From the NCBI GenBank assembly GCA_964626755.1, contig CAZVGO010000017.1, positions 24,656 to 88,655 of the forward strand: 64,000 nucleotides of DNA, given 5' to 3'. Within the stretch, counting starts at the first letter, position 1. Every line of letters begins with the position of its first letter. The DNA is from JACDAV01 sp964626755 (GTDB taxonomy: Bacteria; Chloroflexota; Limnocylindria; Limnocylindrales; CSP1-4). Positions 7,345-16,149 of the stretch are shown piece by piece. The notes below the pieces were generated by a model. That model searched no databases. It saw nothing but the letters and a program-made list of their open reading frames with translations, and was not told the origin of the DNA. Both the position numbers and the translations under genes were made by a program.

Positions 7345-8175
7345 ATCAGCCGAGACCTGCGCGTCAACCAGATGATCCGGATTCCACAGGTTCGGGTCGT
7401 CGACGAAGAGGGAGCCCAGCTGGGTGTCATGCCCACGCCGCAAGCCCTCGAGATGGCGCAGGAGCGAGGGTACGACCTCGTCGAGGTCGCACCGATGGCC
7501 GCTCCGCCGGTGGTCCGCTTTCTCGACTTCGGGCAGTACAAGTACGAGCTGACGAAGCGGGAGAAGGAGGCCAAGCGCCGGCAGCGCGCGGTGACGTTCA
7601 AGGAGGTCCGCCTGACGCCGAAGATCGGCCAGGGCGACTTCGACACGAAGGTCCACCGGGCGATCGAATTCCTCGAGGACGGCGATCGAATCAAGGTGAC
7701 CGTCCGGTTCCGGGGACGGGAGCTGACCCACCCGGAGCTCGGGCGGGCGATGCTCACCCGGTTCACGGATCGGATCAAGGAACATGGCGTCGTCGAGCGG
7801 GCCCCGCTCCTCGAAGGCAAGTCGATGCACCTCACGGTTGCGTCGACCCACAAGCCCAAGGGCCTGGAGCCGGTCTCGGTGAGGCCGAGCGCATTACCGA
7901 AGCCAGCCGGCGCACCGGCGCCGGCAGCGACAACGACCGAGAAGCCGGCGGTCACAGCGAGGCCGGCAGCGACAACGACCGAGAAGCCGGCCGCGACAGC
8001 GAAGCCAGCAGCGACAGCGAAGCCGGCGGCGAAGCCGGCAACACAGAGGCCAGCGGCGACCCGACCAAAGGTGGCCGCACCGGCGAAGGCCGCGGCCACC
8101 GAGTCCAAGCGGGCGGCCCCCGCGAGGCGGACCGCGACGAAGCCGGCACGGGCGTCGGCGACGACAGGAGAGTGA
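7345..8175 (+). CDS. infC: Translation initiation factor IF-3 with long Ala/Lys/Pro/Thr-rich tail; probable AUC start
   Basis: The conserved IF-3 N-domain begins SRDLRVNQMIRIPQVRVVDEEG. The conserved residues S-R-D-L-R-V-N-Q lie before the first ATG (7372), in frame, and are preceded by ATC at 7345 with GAAGGGG upstream. I therefore take AUC 7345 as the start, by analogy with the AUU start of E. coli infC, through which IF-3 represses itself. N- and C-domains fill about residues 1-180. The last ~100 residues are a low-complexity tail with TTTEKPA repeats, unusual for IF-3. The gene heads the classical infC-rpmI-rplT order. Confidence 0.92.
   Translation: MSRDLRVNQMIRIPQVRVVDEEGAQLGVMPTPQALEMAQERGYDLVEVAPMAAPPVVRFLDFGQYKYELTKREKEAKRRQRAVTFKEVRLTPKIGQGDFDTKVHRAIEFLEDGDRIKVTVRFRGRELTHPELGRAMLTRFTDRIKEHGVVERAPLLEGKSMHLTVASTHKPKGLEPVSVRPSALPKPAGAPAPAATTTEKPAVTARPAATTTEKPAATAKPAATAKPAAKPATQRPAATRPKVAAPAKAAATESKRAAPARRTATKPARASATTGE
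7921..7990 (+). repeat. Tandem 42-base repeat in the infC tail
   Basis: The same 28-base string occurs at 7921-7948 and 7963-7990, a period of 14 codons, encoding PAATTTEKPA twice. Shorter KPAATA units follow to about 8046. Confidence 0.75.
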
Positions 8176-8182
8176 GACAAAC

Positions 8183-8392
8183 GTGCCCAAGATGAAGACC
8201 CACAAGGCCGCGGCGAAGCGGATCGGGGTCACCGGCAGCGGCAAGGTGATCCGGGTCAACGCGTGGAGTGGGCACCACCTGGAGATCAAGTCGTCCCGCC
8301 GGACGCGGCGCTACGCAGGAAAGAGCGTCATCGGCAAAGAGCACGCGAAGCAGGTGCGCCGCCTCCTGCCGTACCTCGGGGAGCACAAGTAG
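8183..8392 (+). CDS. rpmI: 50S ribosomal protein L35
   Basis: 69 residues, very basic, with the L35 signature MPKMKTHKAAAKR at the N-terminus and a YL terminal segment (RRLLPYLGEHK). The GTG start lies 7 bases after the infC stop. It is a structural protein of the large subunit, co-transcribed with infC and rplT as in most bacteria. Confidence 0.96.
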   Translation: MPKMKTHKAAAKRIGVTGSGKVIRVNAWSGHHLEIKSSRRTRRYAGKSVIGKEHAKQVRRLLPYLGEHK

Positions 8393-8396
8393 CCTC

Positions 8397-8747
8397 ATGG
8401 CACGAGTCAAGCGCGGCGTCGCCGCCCACAAGCGCCACAAGCGTCTCCACACTGCCTCCGAGGGCCGGCACGGGACCCGCTCGCGCCTGATCAAGCCGGC
8501 GCGCGAAGCGCTCCTCCACGCGCTCGCCTATGCGACCCGCGACCGCAAGCAGCGCAAGCGCCAGATGCGCGAGCTGTGGGTCATCCGGATCAACGCGGCC
8601 GCCCGCCAGCACGGGCTGACCTACGGTCGATTCGTCGCCGGCCTGAAGAAGGCCGACATCACCCTCGACCGGAAGATGCTCGCCGATATCGCCGTGCGCG
8701 ACACGGCCGCGTTTGGCAGGATCGTCGAGGTCGTCCGCGAGACCTGA
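8397..8747 (+). CDS. rplT: 50S ribosomal protein L20
   Basis: 116 residues from ATG 8397, four bases after rpmI. It shows the L20 pattern MARVKRGVAAHKRHK, the YATRDRKQRKRQMRELWVIRINAAAR central helix and the GRIVEVV end. It binds 23S rRNA early in large-subunit assembly and in several bacteria represses its own operon; no leader site was proven here. In-frame starts further upstream overlap rpmI and are not used. Confidence 0.96.
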   Translation: MARVKRGVAAHKRHKRLHTASEGRHGTRSRLIKPAREALLHALAYATRDRKQRKRQMRELWVIRINAAARQHGLTYGRFVAGLKKADITLDRKMLADIAVRDTAAFGRIVEVVRET

Positions 8748-8847
8748 CGCCGGCCGGCCGGCCGGAGCCGGCAACCTTATGTCGAGCCCGTAATCGCTCT
8801 CCGAGGGCCGAGCGCGCGCCCCGGAGCGCATCGGCCCGAGGATTCCT

Positions 8848-9888
8848 GTGGATCTCACCGACCTGACCCGCGACCTGGAGGCGCTGCGCGAGGAGGCGCT
8901 CGCCGCGATCGCGGCCGCGCCGGACGTGGCCGGCCTCGACGCGATCGAGCTCGACGTCCTCGGCCGGAAGGGCCGCCTCACGTCGAACCTGCGCGGCATC
9001 GGCGCGCTGCGGGCCGAGGACCGGCCCCGGGTCGGTGCCGTGGCGAACGTCGTCCGGGCCGCCGTCGAGGGCGCGCTGGCCGAGCGCCGGGGTGCCCTGC
9101 GCGGCGGCGAGCTGGCCGCGCGGCTGGGCTCGGAACGCCTCGACGTGACGACGCCCGGCCGCCCGATCCGGCGCGGCACATATCACCCGATTCCCGCCAC
9201 GATCGAACGGATCGCCGACGTGTTCGGCCAGTTCGGGTTCCAGGTCTACGAAGGGCCGGAGATCGAGGACGACCGGACGAACTTCCAGATGCTCAACATC
9301 CCGCCGGACCATCCGGCCCGCGACCTGTGGGACACGCTCTACCTGGATCTCGACGGGCGGCTCCTGCGGACCCACACGTCGCCCGGCCAGATGCACGTCA
9401 TGCGCTCGACCCCGCCGCCGATCCGGGCACTCCTGCCCGGCCGCTGCTACCGCTACGAAGCGACCGACGCGAGCCATGCGTCCGAGTTCTTCCAGGTCGA
9501 GGGCCTGATGGTCGACGACGGCACGACCCTCGCGGACCTCAAGGGTCTGCTCGAGCAGTTCGCCCACGCGATGTACGGGGCCGACAAGCGGACCCGCTTC
9601 CGGCCTGGCTACTACCCGTTCACCGAGCCATCGGTCGCGTTCGACGTCGAATGCCTGGTGTGCGGTGGCTCGGGCTGCCCGGCCTGCTCGCGAACCGGCT
9701 GGATGACGATTCTCGGCGCCGGGATGGTCCACCCGGTCGTCCTCGAGTACGGCGGCCTCGATCCGGAGCGCTACCAGGGCTTCGCGTTCGGGATGGGCGT
9801 GGAGCGGATCGCCAATCTCAAGCACAACGTCGGGGATCTGCGCCTGTACCTCGAGAACGACTTGCGCTTCCTGGAGCAGTTCCCGTGA
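8848..9888 (+). CDS. pheS: Phenylalanyl-tRNA synthetase alpha subunit
   Basis: 346 residues from GTG 8848. An N-terminal coiled coil (about residues 1-90) is followed by the class II catalytic core: motif 2 region GRCYRYEATDASHASEFFQVEG, the phenylalanine-binding FRPGYYPFTEPS, and motif 3 GFAFGMGVERI. A four-Cys knuckle (CLVCGGSGCPAC) near residue 270 is the known insertion of many bacterial PheS. It forms the alpha2beta2 enzyme with PheT, whose gene overlaps by four bases. Confidence 0.97.
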   Translation: MDLTDLTRDLEALREEALAAIAAAPDVAGLDAIELDVLGRKGRLTSNLRGIGALRAEDRPRVGAVANVVRAAVEGALAERRGALRGGELAARLGSERLDVTTPGRPIRRGTYHPIPATIERIADVFGQFGFQVYEGPEIEDDRTNFQMLNIPPDHPARDLWDTLYLDLDGRLLRTHTSPGQMHVMRSTPPPIRALLPGRCYRYEATDASHASEFFQVEGLMVDDGTTLADLKGLLEQFAHAMYGADKRTRFRPGYYPFTEPSVAFDVECLVCGGSGCPACSRTGWMTILGAGMVHPVVLEYGGLDPERYQGFAFGMGVERIANLKHNVGDLRLYLENDLRFLEQFP

Positions 9889-12383
9889 GAGTGCCGCTTT
9901 CCTGGTTGCGCGAGTACATCGACATAGACCTGACGCCGGAGCAGCTGGCAGAGCGCCTGACACTGCTCGGGATGGAGGTCCAGCGGATCGAGCGACTGGG
10001 CGGGGACTGGCAGAACGTCGTCGTCGGCGAGGTGTTGACCGTGGAGCCCCACCCTCGGGCGGACCGCCTGTCGCTGACGACCGTCACGACCGGGAGCGGC
10101 GAGCCGCTGTCGATCGTGTGCGGGGCGACGAACATCGCGCCGGGCCAGCGCGTTCCGGTGGCCCTCCCCGGCGCCGTCCTGCCCGGCGACCGGCGGATCG
10201 AGCGGACCGAGAAGATGGGCGTGGTCTCGAACGGGATGCTCTGCTCCGGCGACGAGCTCCACCTGACGGCCGACGCCGACGGGATCCTCATCCTCCCCGC
10301 CGATGCGCCCTTGGGGCGGCCGCTCGCCGAGCTCTACGGCGACATCGTCCTCGACGTCGACGTCAAGCCGAACCGGGGTGACGCGCTCAGCCTGGTGGGC
10401 CTCGCCCGCGAAGTCGCGGCGGCCACGGGGGCGACCGTCCGCTGGCCGGAGACCGATCCGCCCGAAGGCGCGCCCGCCGTCGAAGAGCTGCTGGCGGTCG
10501 AGGTGAAGGACGCCGACCTGGCGCCCCGGTTCGTCGGCCGGTGGGTGAGCGGCGTCGGCGTCGGGCCGTCTCCGGACCGCGTCCAGATGCGCCTCCTCGC
10601 GGCCGGGATGCGGCCGGTGAGCAACGTCGTCGACGCGACGAACTACGTCATGCTCGAGCTCGGCAAGCCGATCCACGCATTCGACGCGGCCGCAATCGCC
10701 CGCGACAAGGACGGACGGGCACGGATCGTCGTCCGCCGCGCGAAGAAGGGCGAGCGGCTCGAGACGCTCGACCACGTCGACCGGGAGCTCGACCCGGACA
10801 CGCTCCTCATCGCCGATTCGAAGGGAGCGCTCGGGATCGCCGGGATCATGGGCGGCGCGACGTCCGAGGTGGGGGAGGGGACGACGGACGTCGTCGTCGA
10901 GTCGGCGATCTTCGACCCGATCTCGATCCGCCGCACCGGCCAGCGATACGGGCTCCGGTCGGAGGCAAGCCTCCGGTTCGAGAAAGGCCAGGAGCTGCTA
11001 CTCGCCCGGGTCGGCGCCGACCGGACGGCGCGGCTCATCCACGAGTGGGCGGGCGGCGTCGTCGCGCGCGGTCGCGTCGACAGCGCACCGAACGAGCCGC
11101 CCAACCGCGTGGTCGCGTTCCGCCCGGCCCGGGTCAACGCCCTGTTGGGCACGAACCTCGCGCTCGACGAGCAGCGCGAGCTGCTGGCGCGGGTCGGCGT
11201 CGCCACGGAGGCCGCCGAGCCCGGCGAGCTCGTGACCATCGCCCTCGACCCGAAGCCGGTCCGCGTCGAAGTCGGGCCCGGCGAGGCGATCAGCGCGCTC
11301 GTCCCGAGCTGGCGGCGTGACATCGCGATCGAGGCCGACGTCGCCGAGGAGGTTGCCCGCGTCTACGGGTACGACCGCGTGCCGGCCGTCCTGCCCCACA
11401 CGCCGATGCCGCCGTACCGGCCGACGCCACTCGCGGTCCGGGACGCGATCCGCGAAGCGCTCGTCGGCGCCGGCCTGGCAGAGGTCGTCACATCCGCCCT
11501 CGTGTCGCCCCGCCATGTCGAGGCGTTCCGGCTCCGACGCGACGTCGCGTCGGTGGGCGACGATCCGCAGCCCGGCGGCGACCCGATCGCGGTCACGAAC
11601 CCGCTGTCGCGCGACCACTCGATCCTTCGGCTCGGGCTGACCGGCAGCCTGCTCGAGGTCGTGGCATCGAACCTGCGGCACGGCTGGAACGGTGTCGCGA
11701 TCTTCGAGGTCGGCAAGGGCTATGCGAAACGCCGGGGAGAGGCCCACGAGTGGTGGCGCCTCGGGTTTGCACTGACGGGGCCGGGCGACCTTCCCGCCTG
11801 GAACCGGCCGGCCCGTGAGTTCGATCTCGACGACGCGAAGGGGATCGTCGAGCTCCTCGCGCGGCGCCTCGGACTCGATACTCCATCCTGGGCGCCAGAG
11901 CCCGATGAGCCGAACTTCCACCCCGGCCGGACCGCGCGCGTGGCGGCCGGCAATCGGCTCGCGGGGATCGTCGGCCAACTTCACCCGGACGTGCTCGCGT
12001 CGAACGAGGTCCGCGCGGAGCGGGTGATCGTCGCGGAGCTGTCGATCGCCGGCCTCGCGGCGGGCACTCTGGCGGCGGTGCGGACCGTGGCGCCGGACCG
12101 CTATCCGCCGGTCGAGCGCGACGTCGCAATCGTCGTCGGAGCCGACCGCCCGGCGGCCGATATCAGTGCGTCCATCCGTAAGCACGGTGGCGTGCTGCTG
12201 CGCGGCGTCGCCCTGTTCGACGTCTACCGGGGCGTCCCGCTCGGGGCGGATGAGAAGAGCCTTGCTCACCGGCTGACGTTCCAGGCGCCGGACCGGACGC
12301 TCACAGAGGCGGAGGTCGACACGGTCACCGCGACGATCGCCGCCGGCCTCGAGCGCGACCTGGGGGCGCGCATCCGGACCTGA
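9885..12383 (+). CDS. pheT: Phenylalanyl-tRNA synthetase beta subunit
   Basis: 832 residues, normal length. GTG 9885 overlaps the pheS stop as GTGA and gives the standard VRVPLSWLREYIDIDL opening. Domains in order: EMAP/tRBD-like fold (residues about 40-150, with GDELHL), the B3/B4 editing region (KPNRGDALS, then SNVVDATNYVMLELGKPIHAFD), B5 (SWRRDIAIEADVAEEVARVYGYD), the non-catalytic synthetase-like core (NPLSRDHSILR), and a C-terminal FDX-type anticodon-binding domain (YPPVERDVAIVV). Confidence 0.97.
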   Translation: MRVPLSWLREYIDIDLTPEQLAERLTLLGMEVQRIERLGGDWQNVVVGEVLTVEPHPRADRLSLTTVTTGSGEPLSIVCGATNIAPGQRVPVALPGAVLPGDRRIERTEKMGVVSNGMLCSGDELHLTADADGILILPADAPLGRPLAELYGDIVLDVDVKPNRGDALSLVGLAREVAAATGATVRWPETDPPEGAPAVEELLAVEVKDADLAPRFVGRWVSGVGVGPSPDRVQMRLLAAGMRPVSNVVDATNYVMLELGKPIHAFDAAAIARDKDGRARIVVRRAKKGERLETLDHVDRELDPDTLLIADSKGALGIAGIMGGATSEVGEGTTDVVVESAIFDPISIRRTGQRYGLRSEASLRFEKGQELLLARVGADRTARLIHEWAGGVVARGRVDSAPNEPPNRVVAFRPARVNALLGTNLALDEQRELLARVGVATEAAEPGELVTIALDPKPVRVEVGPGEAISALVPSWRRDIAIEADVAEEVARVYGYDRVPAVLPHTPMPPYRPTPLAVRDAIREALVGAGLAEVVTSALVSPRHVEAFRLRRDVASVGDDPQPGGDPIAVTNPLSRDHSILRLGLTGSLLEVVASNLRHGWNGVAIFEVGKGYAKRRGEAHEWWRLGFALTGPGDLPAWNRPAREFDLDDAKGIVELLARRLGLDTPSWAPEPDEPNFHPGRTARVAAGNRLAGIVGQLHPDVLASNEVRAERVIVAELSIAGLAAGTLAAVRTVAPDRYPPVERDVAIVVGADRPAADISASIRKHGGVLLRGVALFDVYRGVPLGADEKSLAHRLTFQAPDRTLTEAEVDTVTATIAAGLERDLGARIRT

Positions 12384-12494
12384 CCTGACCGACCCGCTCC
12401 ACCCCGGACGCCACGCCGGGCGGGACCTTCGGTTGCCTTGCGAGTGCTGATCGGCCGCTGCTAACCTTGCCGACGCCGCCAGCGAGGGAAACCA

Positions 12495-13088
12495 GTGGAC
12501 ATCAGCGAGATCCTCTCCTCCGTCAATTCATTCGATCTGCTCGTCCTCCTCATCCTCGCCGCGCTGTTCATCCTGGGGTTCATCCAGGGCACGGTCCGGC
12601 GGTTCCTCGGAATCCTGTCGATCGTCTTCTCGTTCCTTCTGGCCGCCAACCTCCGCGGGCCGCTGGGCGACTTCCTCGCTGCGAACTGGACCCAGTTTCC
12701 GGGTGAGTACTCGAGGATGATCGGGTTCGGGACCGTGTTCGTCGGCGCCAGCCTCGCCTTCTCCCTGGTGATCCAGGCGTTCTACACGAAGACCCCGCTG
12801 TTCCAGAAGTACACGGTCGTCGACGAGCTCCTCGGCGGCCTGCTGGGGATCCTCCAGGGCGTGGTCCTCATCGGCGCGATGATCGTCATCCTCGACAGCT
12901 TCTTCCGGATTCCCGGGATCGCACCGCGGGGCGACGAGTTGCCGTTCCTGCGCGAGATCTTCAACGCCTACGACGGGTCGTTCACCGCGGACATCTTCCG
13001 GGCGACCCTGATCCCGGTCTTCCTGACGATCGTCGGCCCGCTCGTCCCGAGCGACCTGCGCGCGGCCTACGTGGGCACGGGCGACTGA
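12495..13088 (+). CDS. CvpA-family membrane protein
   Basis: 197 residues from GTG 12495, with GAGGGA upstream. Four hydrophobic segments (about residues 15-35, 42-60, 78-95, 115-140) and the family pattern LLVLLILAALFILGFIQGTVR match CvpA/colicin V production proteins, which are inner-membrane proteins of poorly defined role. It sits 111 bases after pheT and overlaps the next gene, so it probably heads a cvpA-glycosylase-mutS2 unit, a common gene neighbourhood for mutS2. Confidence 0.8.
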   Translation: MDISEILSSVNSFDLLVLLILAALFILGFIQGTVRRFLGILSIVFSFLLAANLRGPLGDFLAANWTQFPGEYSRMIGFGTVFVGASLAFSLVIQAFYTKTPLFQKYTVVDELLGGLLGILQGVVLIGAMIVILDSFFRIPGIAPRGDELPFLREIFNAYDGSFTADIFRATLIPVFLTIVGPLVPSDLRAAYVGTGD

Positions 13089-13792
13089 CCGCGCGACCGA
13101 TCAGGCCGGCCACGGTCGTCGATCGGGATCTCCTCGCCAGGCCCACCCTCGAGGCCGCGCGCGCCCTGCTCGGCTCTCGTCTCGTCCGCACCGACACGGG
13201 GAGCGCCCGAGTCGGTCGGATCGTCGAGCTCGAGGCGTACATCGGCGAGGCTGACCTCGCATCTCATGCCCGGTTCGGCCGGACCCGCCGCAACGAGGTG
13301 ATGTTCGGGCCGCCCGGGATCGCGTACGTGTACCTTGTCTACGGGATGTACGACTGCCTGAACATCGTCACCGAACCCGCCGGTCGCCCCGCCGCCCTCC
13401 TCGTTCGCGCGATCGAGCCGCTCGAGGGGATCGACGAGATGCGCGCCGCGCGCGTCGCCCGCGCCGCCGCCCGCCGCCGGTCCGCGGATCCCGGGGCCGC
13501 GGCCCGCGAGGCCGCACGGATCGCGCGTCTCCGGCCCGAAGCGCTTGCTCGCGGCCCGGGGCTCGCCGCCGCCGCCTTCTCCATCGACCGATCCGACACC
13601 GGTCTCGACCTGTGCGAGCCGTCGTCGTCGCTCCGCCTCGAGGCGGCCCCGCCGGACGAGCGGGCAGGCGACGTGGCCGCCGGCCCGCGGATCGGGATCG
13701 CCTACGCAGGCGAGCCGTGGGTGGGGCATCCGTGGCGGCTGTGGCTGCCCGGGAGCCGGGCGGTCTCGGGGCGGGCGCCCGCCCGCGACTGA
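13085..13792 (+). CDS. 3-methyladenine DNA glycosylase (AAG/MPG type), likely CTG start
   Basis: The full AAG fold is visible in frame from 13085: VVDRDLLARPTLEAARALLG, then the catalytic-glutamate segment IVELEAYIGEADLASHA, then RRNEVMFGPPGIAYVYLVYGMYDCLNIV. It excises alkylated purines in base excision repair. There is no in-frame ATG, GTG or TTG before GTG 13298, which would delete the catalytic Glu. The CTG at 13085 overlaps the cvpA stop as CTGA, like the GTGA overlaps elsewhere, and is the likely start (235 residues). The stop overlaps the mutS2 ATG by one base. Confidence 0.85.
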   Translation: MTARPIRPATVVDRDLLARPTLEAARALLGSRLVRTDTGSARVGRIVELEAYIGEADLASHARFGRTRRNEVMFGPPGIAYVYLVYGMYDCLNIVTEPAGRPAALLVRAIEPLEGIDEMRAARVARAAARRRSADPGAAAREAARIARLRPEALARGPGLAAAAFSIDRSDTGLDLCEPSSSLRLEAAPPDERAGDVAAGPRIGIAYAGEPWVGHPWRLWLPGSRAVSGRAPARD

Positions 13793-16149
13793 TGGACGCC
13801 CGGTCGCTCGAGCTGCTCGAGTTTCCGCTCGTCCGCGCCAGGCTCGCCGAGCTCACCTCGTTTCCGCCCAGCCGGCGGCTCGCCGAGGCCCTCGTCCCGG
13901 ACAGCGATCCCGTCCTCGTCGCGCGCGCGCTCGACGAGACGGACCAGGCGCGAGCGCTGCTCGCGGAGCGGGCCGCGGCGGGGATCGGGGGCGCGCGCGA
14001 CATCGGGCCGTGGATCGAGCGGGCGGTTCGCGGCGGCCGCCTCGACCCGGACCACTTCACCGAGATCGCGGAGACGCTCGACGCGACATCCCGGCTCGCG
14101 ACGACCCTCGCCGATGAACGCCGGGCCCTCCTGCGCGAGCTGGGCCGGCAGCTCCATCCGCTCCCTGCCCTGCGCAGCACGCTCGCCCGCAGCTTCGATC
14201 CCGTCGGCGAGCTGCTCGACACCGCCTCACCCCGGCTCGGTGGGCTCCGGGCAGCCGTGCGCGTCGCCTACGACCGGCTCCGCCGCCGGCTCGACTCGCT
14301 CGTCGCCTCGGAGCTGAGCGGGGCTCTCCAGGACCCGATCGTCACCCTCCGCAACGGCCGCTACGTCGTGCCGGTCAAGGCCGAGGCACGTAACCGGGTC
14401 AAGGGGATCGTCCACGACGCGTCAGGAAGCGGCCAGACCCTGTTCGTCGAGCCGCTCGTCGCAGTCGAGCTCGGCAACGCGTGGCGCGAGGCGCAGGTCG
14501 CCGAACGGGAGGAGGTCGAGCGGATCCTCGACGAGCTGTCCGCCCTCGTCGCGGCGAACGGGCCGCAGCTCCGCGAGAGCCTCGAGGCGCTGGCGCGGTT
14601 CGATGTGTGGGCCGCCAAGGCGCAGCTCGCCTCCGAGATGGACGCCGTTCGGGCCGCGACCGCGGAGCGGCCCGAGGTCGTCCTCCTCGGAGCCCGCCAT
14701 CCGGGGTTGTCCGGGCGCGTCGTCCCGATCGACATTCGCCTCGGCGACGGCTACACGGCGCTTGTCGTCACCGGGCCGAACACCGGCGGCAAGACCGTCA
14801 CCCTCCGGACGCTCGGCTTGCTCTCGCTTATGCACCAGGCGGGGCTCCACGTGCCGGCCCAGGCGGGCAGCCGCCTGCCGGTCTTCCGGGACGTGTTCGC
14901 GGATATCGGCGACGAGCAGTCGATCGCCCAGTCGCTGTCGACGTTCTCCGGCCACCTCCGGCGGATCACGCGGATCGTCGAGGCGGCCGGGCCCGGGACG
15001 CTCGTCGTCCTCGACGAGCTGGGCGCCGGGACGGACCCGACCGAGGGCTCGGCCCTCGCCCAGGCGCTGCTCGACCACTTCATCCGGGCCGGTGCCCTCG
15101 TCGCGGCGACGACCCACTACGCCGAGCTCAAGGCCTATGCCCACACGACCGATCAGGCGCGCAACGCGTCGGTCGAGTTCGACCTCGAGACGCTCTCGCC
15201 GACGTACCGGTTGACGATCGGGCTGCCCGGCGGAAGCCAGGCGTTCGCCATTGCGGAGCAGCTCGGCCTGCCCGGCGCGATCGTCGCCGACGCGCGCTCG
15301 AGGCTCTCCGAATCGCAGCAGGCGTTCGAGGAGACGCTCGCCCGGATCCGGGCCACGGAGGGCGAGACGAGCGACGCCCTCGAGCGTGCCCGCGCCGCCG
15401 AGGCGCGAGCCGCCGACGCTCTCCGCCACGCCGACGAGGAGCGACGCCGCGCCCGCCGGGAGCGGGACGACGTGGTTCGCACGGCTCGCCTGGAAGCGGA
15501 GCGGCTCGTCGACGACCTGCGTGACGACGTCCGCTCGACCCGCCGCCGGCTCGAGCGCGAGACCGTGACCGCGCCCTCGATCGATCAGGCCGTGGCGCGC
15601 GCCGAAGAGTCGCTCGGGCGCCTGCCCGAGGCCGAGCCGGTCCCGGTCGCGGCGGGCCCCGCCGTGGCGCCACGCACGTGGCGGGTGGGAGAGCGAGCGC
15701 GGAGTCGTTCGGGCGGCTGGGAGGGACGGATCGCGGCGATCGAGAAGGGTGGCCGGCGGGCCACGCTCGAGGCCGGCGGGATGCGCGTGTCGGTCGTCGT
15801 CGACGACCTCGAGCCGGCGGTCGCGGATGCCGGGCCTGCCGGACGGCGTACCGGCAGGGCCGAGGCGACTTCGAACGCGGCCGCGCTCCAGATGTCCCGG
15901 GCGAGATCCGTGGCCTCCTCGCTCGATCTGCGGGGGGCACGGGTCGACGAGGCGCTCGACGCGCTCGGGCGCTACCTCGACGACGCGGCGTTGGCCGGCC
16001 TCGATCGGGTGACGATCATTCACGGCCTCGGGACAGGGGCGCTACGCGACGCGGTCCGGGCACAGGCGGGCGATCACCCGCAGGTCAAGGACGTCCGGCC
16101 GGGCGAGCGTGGCGAGGGCGGCGACGGGGCGACCGTCCTCAGCCTCTAG
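13792..16149 (+). CDS. mutS2: MutS2 ATPase/endonuclease
   Basis: 785 residues from ATG 13792. The MutS core-lever region is followed by the ABC-type ATPase: Walker A GPNTGGKT at about residues 328-335, the signature region STFSGHLRRI, and Walker B LVVLDELGAGTDP near 404. A charged coiled coil (about 510-620), a KOW-like linker (RSGGWEGRIAAIEKGG) and a C-terminal Smr nuclease domain (SLDLRG near 710, IHGLGTGALRDAV) complete the family layout. MutS2 proteins act on branched DNA and, in some bacteria, on collided ribosomes. Its 3' end overlaps the convergent PBP gene by 4 bases. Confidence 0.95.
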   Translation: MDARSLELLEFPLVRARLAELTSFPPSRRLAEALVPDSDPVLVARALDETDQARALLAERAAAGIGGARDIGPWIERAVRGGRLDPDHFTEIAETLDATSRLATTLADERRALLRELGRQLHPLPALRSTLARSFDPVGELLDTASPRLGGLRAAVRVAYDRLRRRLDSLVASELSGALQDPIVTLRNGRYVVPVKAEARNRVKGIVHDASGSGQTLFVEPLVAVELGNAWREAQVAEREEVERILDELSALVAANGPQLRESLEALARFDVWAAKAQLASEMDAVRAATAERPEVVLLGARHPGLSGRVVPIDIRLGDGYTALVVTGPNTGGKTVTLRTLGLLSLMHQAGLHVPAQAGSRLPVFRDVFADIGDEQSIAQSLSTFSGHLRRITRIVEAAGPGTLVVLDELGAGTDPTEGSALAQALLDHFIRAGALVAATTHYAELKAYAHTTDQARNASVEFDLETLSPTYRLTIGLPGGSQAFAIAEQLGLPGAIVADARSRLSESQQAFEETLARIRATEGETSDALERARAAEARAADALRHADEERRRARRERDDVVRTARLEAERLVDDLRDDVRSTRRRLERETVTAPSIDQAVARAEESLGRLPEAEPVPVAAGPAVAPRTWRVGERARSRSGGWEGRIAAIEKGGRRATLEAGGMRVSVVVDDLEPAVADAGPAGRRTGRAEATSNAAALQMSRARSVASSLDLRGARVDEALDALGRYLDDAALAGLDRVTIIHGLGTGALRDAVRAQAGDHPQVKDVRPGERGEGGDGATVLSL

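Noticed and set aside
7921..8056. Repeat array considered as a CRISPR or VNTR element
   Set aside because: The 42-base period is a whole number of codons inside the infC reading frame, without spacers of variable sequence; it is coding low-complexity repeat.
13298..13792. Truncated glycosylase call starting at GTG 13298
   Set aside because: It would remove the catalytic Glu-containing segment, which is present in frame upstream back to 13085.
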